Both the position numbers and the translations under genes were made by a program. Under the pieces are notes generated by a model, which did not search any database, was not told the origin of the DNA, and worked only from the letters and a program-made list of their open reading frames with translations. DNA of 64,000 nucleotides from Anagrus nilaparvatae (lineage: Eukaryota > Arthropoda > Insecta > Hymenoptera > Mymaridae): positions 15,766,001-15,830,000 of the forward strand of contig JAKSXM010000137.1 in NCBI GenBank assembly GCA_022575985.1. The letters run 5' to 3'. Below are positions 62,843 through 64,000 of this stretch, one piece after another (the stretch's first letter is position 1; the number at the start of each line of letters is the position of its first letter).

Positions 62843-63275
62843 GATTATCTACGTATAGTAGAGTTCACGGAATGCTCTTAATAACAACATAAGCAGCGCG
62901 GATTTTATAAATAATAAGAATATTTAAGATATATAATAATAATAATAAAATAAAATCAAATAGTTTGTGGATGTTATTGTTTTTGAATTAAAATAAAAAT
63001 TAACAATTGATAAATATTTTACATTTAAAATGTTTTATTTTATACCTATAATTTATTTATATGCATGCTAAAATATTATATTTATTCAATTTTAAGTATT
63101 GGCCAACTAGTGTAAAAAAATTGAATATTTCTGACCAGTTCATGAATTGGTCAAATTTTTTACTATTTTTTGACCAATTCATGAAATGGGCAAGGGGCTT
63201 GACCATTTCACGAATTGGTCAAAAAGTTGACCATTTCATGAATTGGTCAATTACACGTTTGGGGTGTAACATATA

Positions 63276-64000
63276 CGTTATTATTCAAATATATTCAAGT
63301 AAACATATTTTTACACATAGAAAAATTGTCTCCCTAAAGTTTAAATAACAAAAATTTGGTAAATATTATTTTTATCTAATTTATTTATATAAATGACTTT
63401 TAAAGTACTTTTCCAACGTAAGTATAAAATTTATTATAAAAATAAAACTTTTTTTTCCTTCTAATTTTCCTATTTTTTTTTTATCATCGATAAATTTTTC
63501 TTATCTTTTTCAATAAAAATAAAAGTAATAATCTTTTTGTTTTGTTTGCTGCAAATACTTTTTTTTTTATATTATGGTTATTTTTTATAAAGAAAATTTT
63601 AAAATTGCTTATTGAATTCAATAAAACTTTTATCATTTCAATATGTAAAAATATTTGAATTTTTTTTATGTATTCATAGAAAAGTTGGACAAAAAAATAT
63701 CTTACTCAAATATTTTCACGTTATTAAATCAATATTTTAAGTATTTTTCTTACACTGCCAAAAAAAAAAAACTTGAAATTCTTATTTAATTGTTTTCCTT
63801 CGTGACAAATTATATTTATACGTTTAAAAAATACTAATTTATAAAATAAAGAAAAAAAGTATCATAAAATATTCAAATAAATATCCAGATCACGCATTTT
63901 CTTCATCTATTTTTATTTTATTTTAAAGTGCCCTGAGCGTTGCGTTTACAAACCCCACGCAGTACAAATAACTACAACGACAACAACGATAATATTTACC
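63276..64000. other. AT-rich spacer at the window end
   Basis: No gene is seen. The last 70 bp are less AT-rich. On the minus strand the window opens with GGTAAATATT, which could be a donor of an exon beyond the edge, but that cannot be tested here. Confidence 0.4.

Larger units (their letters stand above)
61650..63275. mobile_element. 1.6-kb TIR element with palindromic iterons in the termini
   Basis: The TIRs are about 165 bp: TGTTACACCCCAAACGTGTA on the left and TACACGTTTGGGGTGTAACA on the right, flanked by TA (or a 4-bp ATAT). Each TIR holds four to five copies of TTGACCAATTCATGAAATGG-type palindromes and ends inside at ACACTAGTTGG. The interior is non-coding apart from a nested foldback (62407-62789). 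The reading frames at 61415-61687 and 63061-63348 are shadows of the iterons. Confidence 0.85.

Noticed and set aside
61415..63348. Frames containing MNWSITRLGCNIY on both sides of the iteron element
   Set aside because: Identical text comes from the inverted terminal repeats; the flanks are random AT-rich translation.

Overview
The window is a very AT-rich piece of a eukaryotic nuclear genome, almost certainly an insect. Two genes have short AT-rich introns with GT-AG ends, there are no bacterial operons, and most of the DNA is non-coding sequence with TIR/foldback transposons and Penelope-like retroelements. The strong AT bias and an Asn-Ala-rich secreted protein would fit a parasitoid wasp (braconid type), but that assignment is inference.

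Only two intact protein genes can be supported, both on the minus strand. The first (17545-19159) is a two-exon gene for a secreted, repetitive Gly/His then Ala/Asn/Gly protein of 465 residues that looks like a silk, glue or cuticle structural protein. The second (55657-57454) is a six-exon gene for a 405-residue lysosomal phospholipase A2/LCAT-like acyl-ester hydrolase with a complete Ser185-Asp349-His381 triad and both family disulfides. Nothing in the sequence links the two functionally.

Region by region: 1-2.2 kb is AT-rich spacer with a palindromic MITE. 2.2-3.2 kb is a GC-richer island with two outward-facing histone-type 3' stem-loops and H1-like scraps. 10.1-12.2 kb is a 5'-truncated, broken Penelope-like element with RT and GIY-YIG domains. 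13-15 kb holds local direct duplications. 17.5-19.2 kb is the silk-like gene. 19.5-33.7 kb is a transposon-rich stretch with five inverted-repeat families, including a 128-bp-unit foldback at 25.7-26.7 kb. 40.2-40.8 kb is a second, shorter Penelope-like fragment. 46.2-46.5 kb is a 50-bp tandem array. 49.3-51.4 kb has two more foldbacks. 55.6-57.5 kb is the phospholipase gene, with a MITE filling one intron. 61.6-63.3 kb is a 1.6-kb element with iterated palindromes in its termini and a second foldback nested inside.

The most interesting signal is not a gene. Four near-perfect zero-length 3'/5' splice junctions (polypyrimidine-CAG|GTAWNT) lie on the minus strand about 15-20 kb apart (54730, 38250, 23404, 3693). 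This is the signature of recursive-splicing ratchet points, and it suggests that much or all of the window lies inside one giant intron of a minus-strand gene, with the two recognised genes nested in it.
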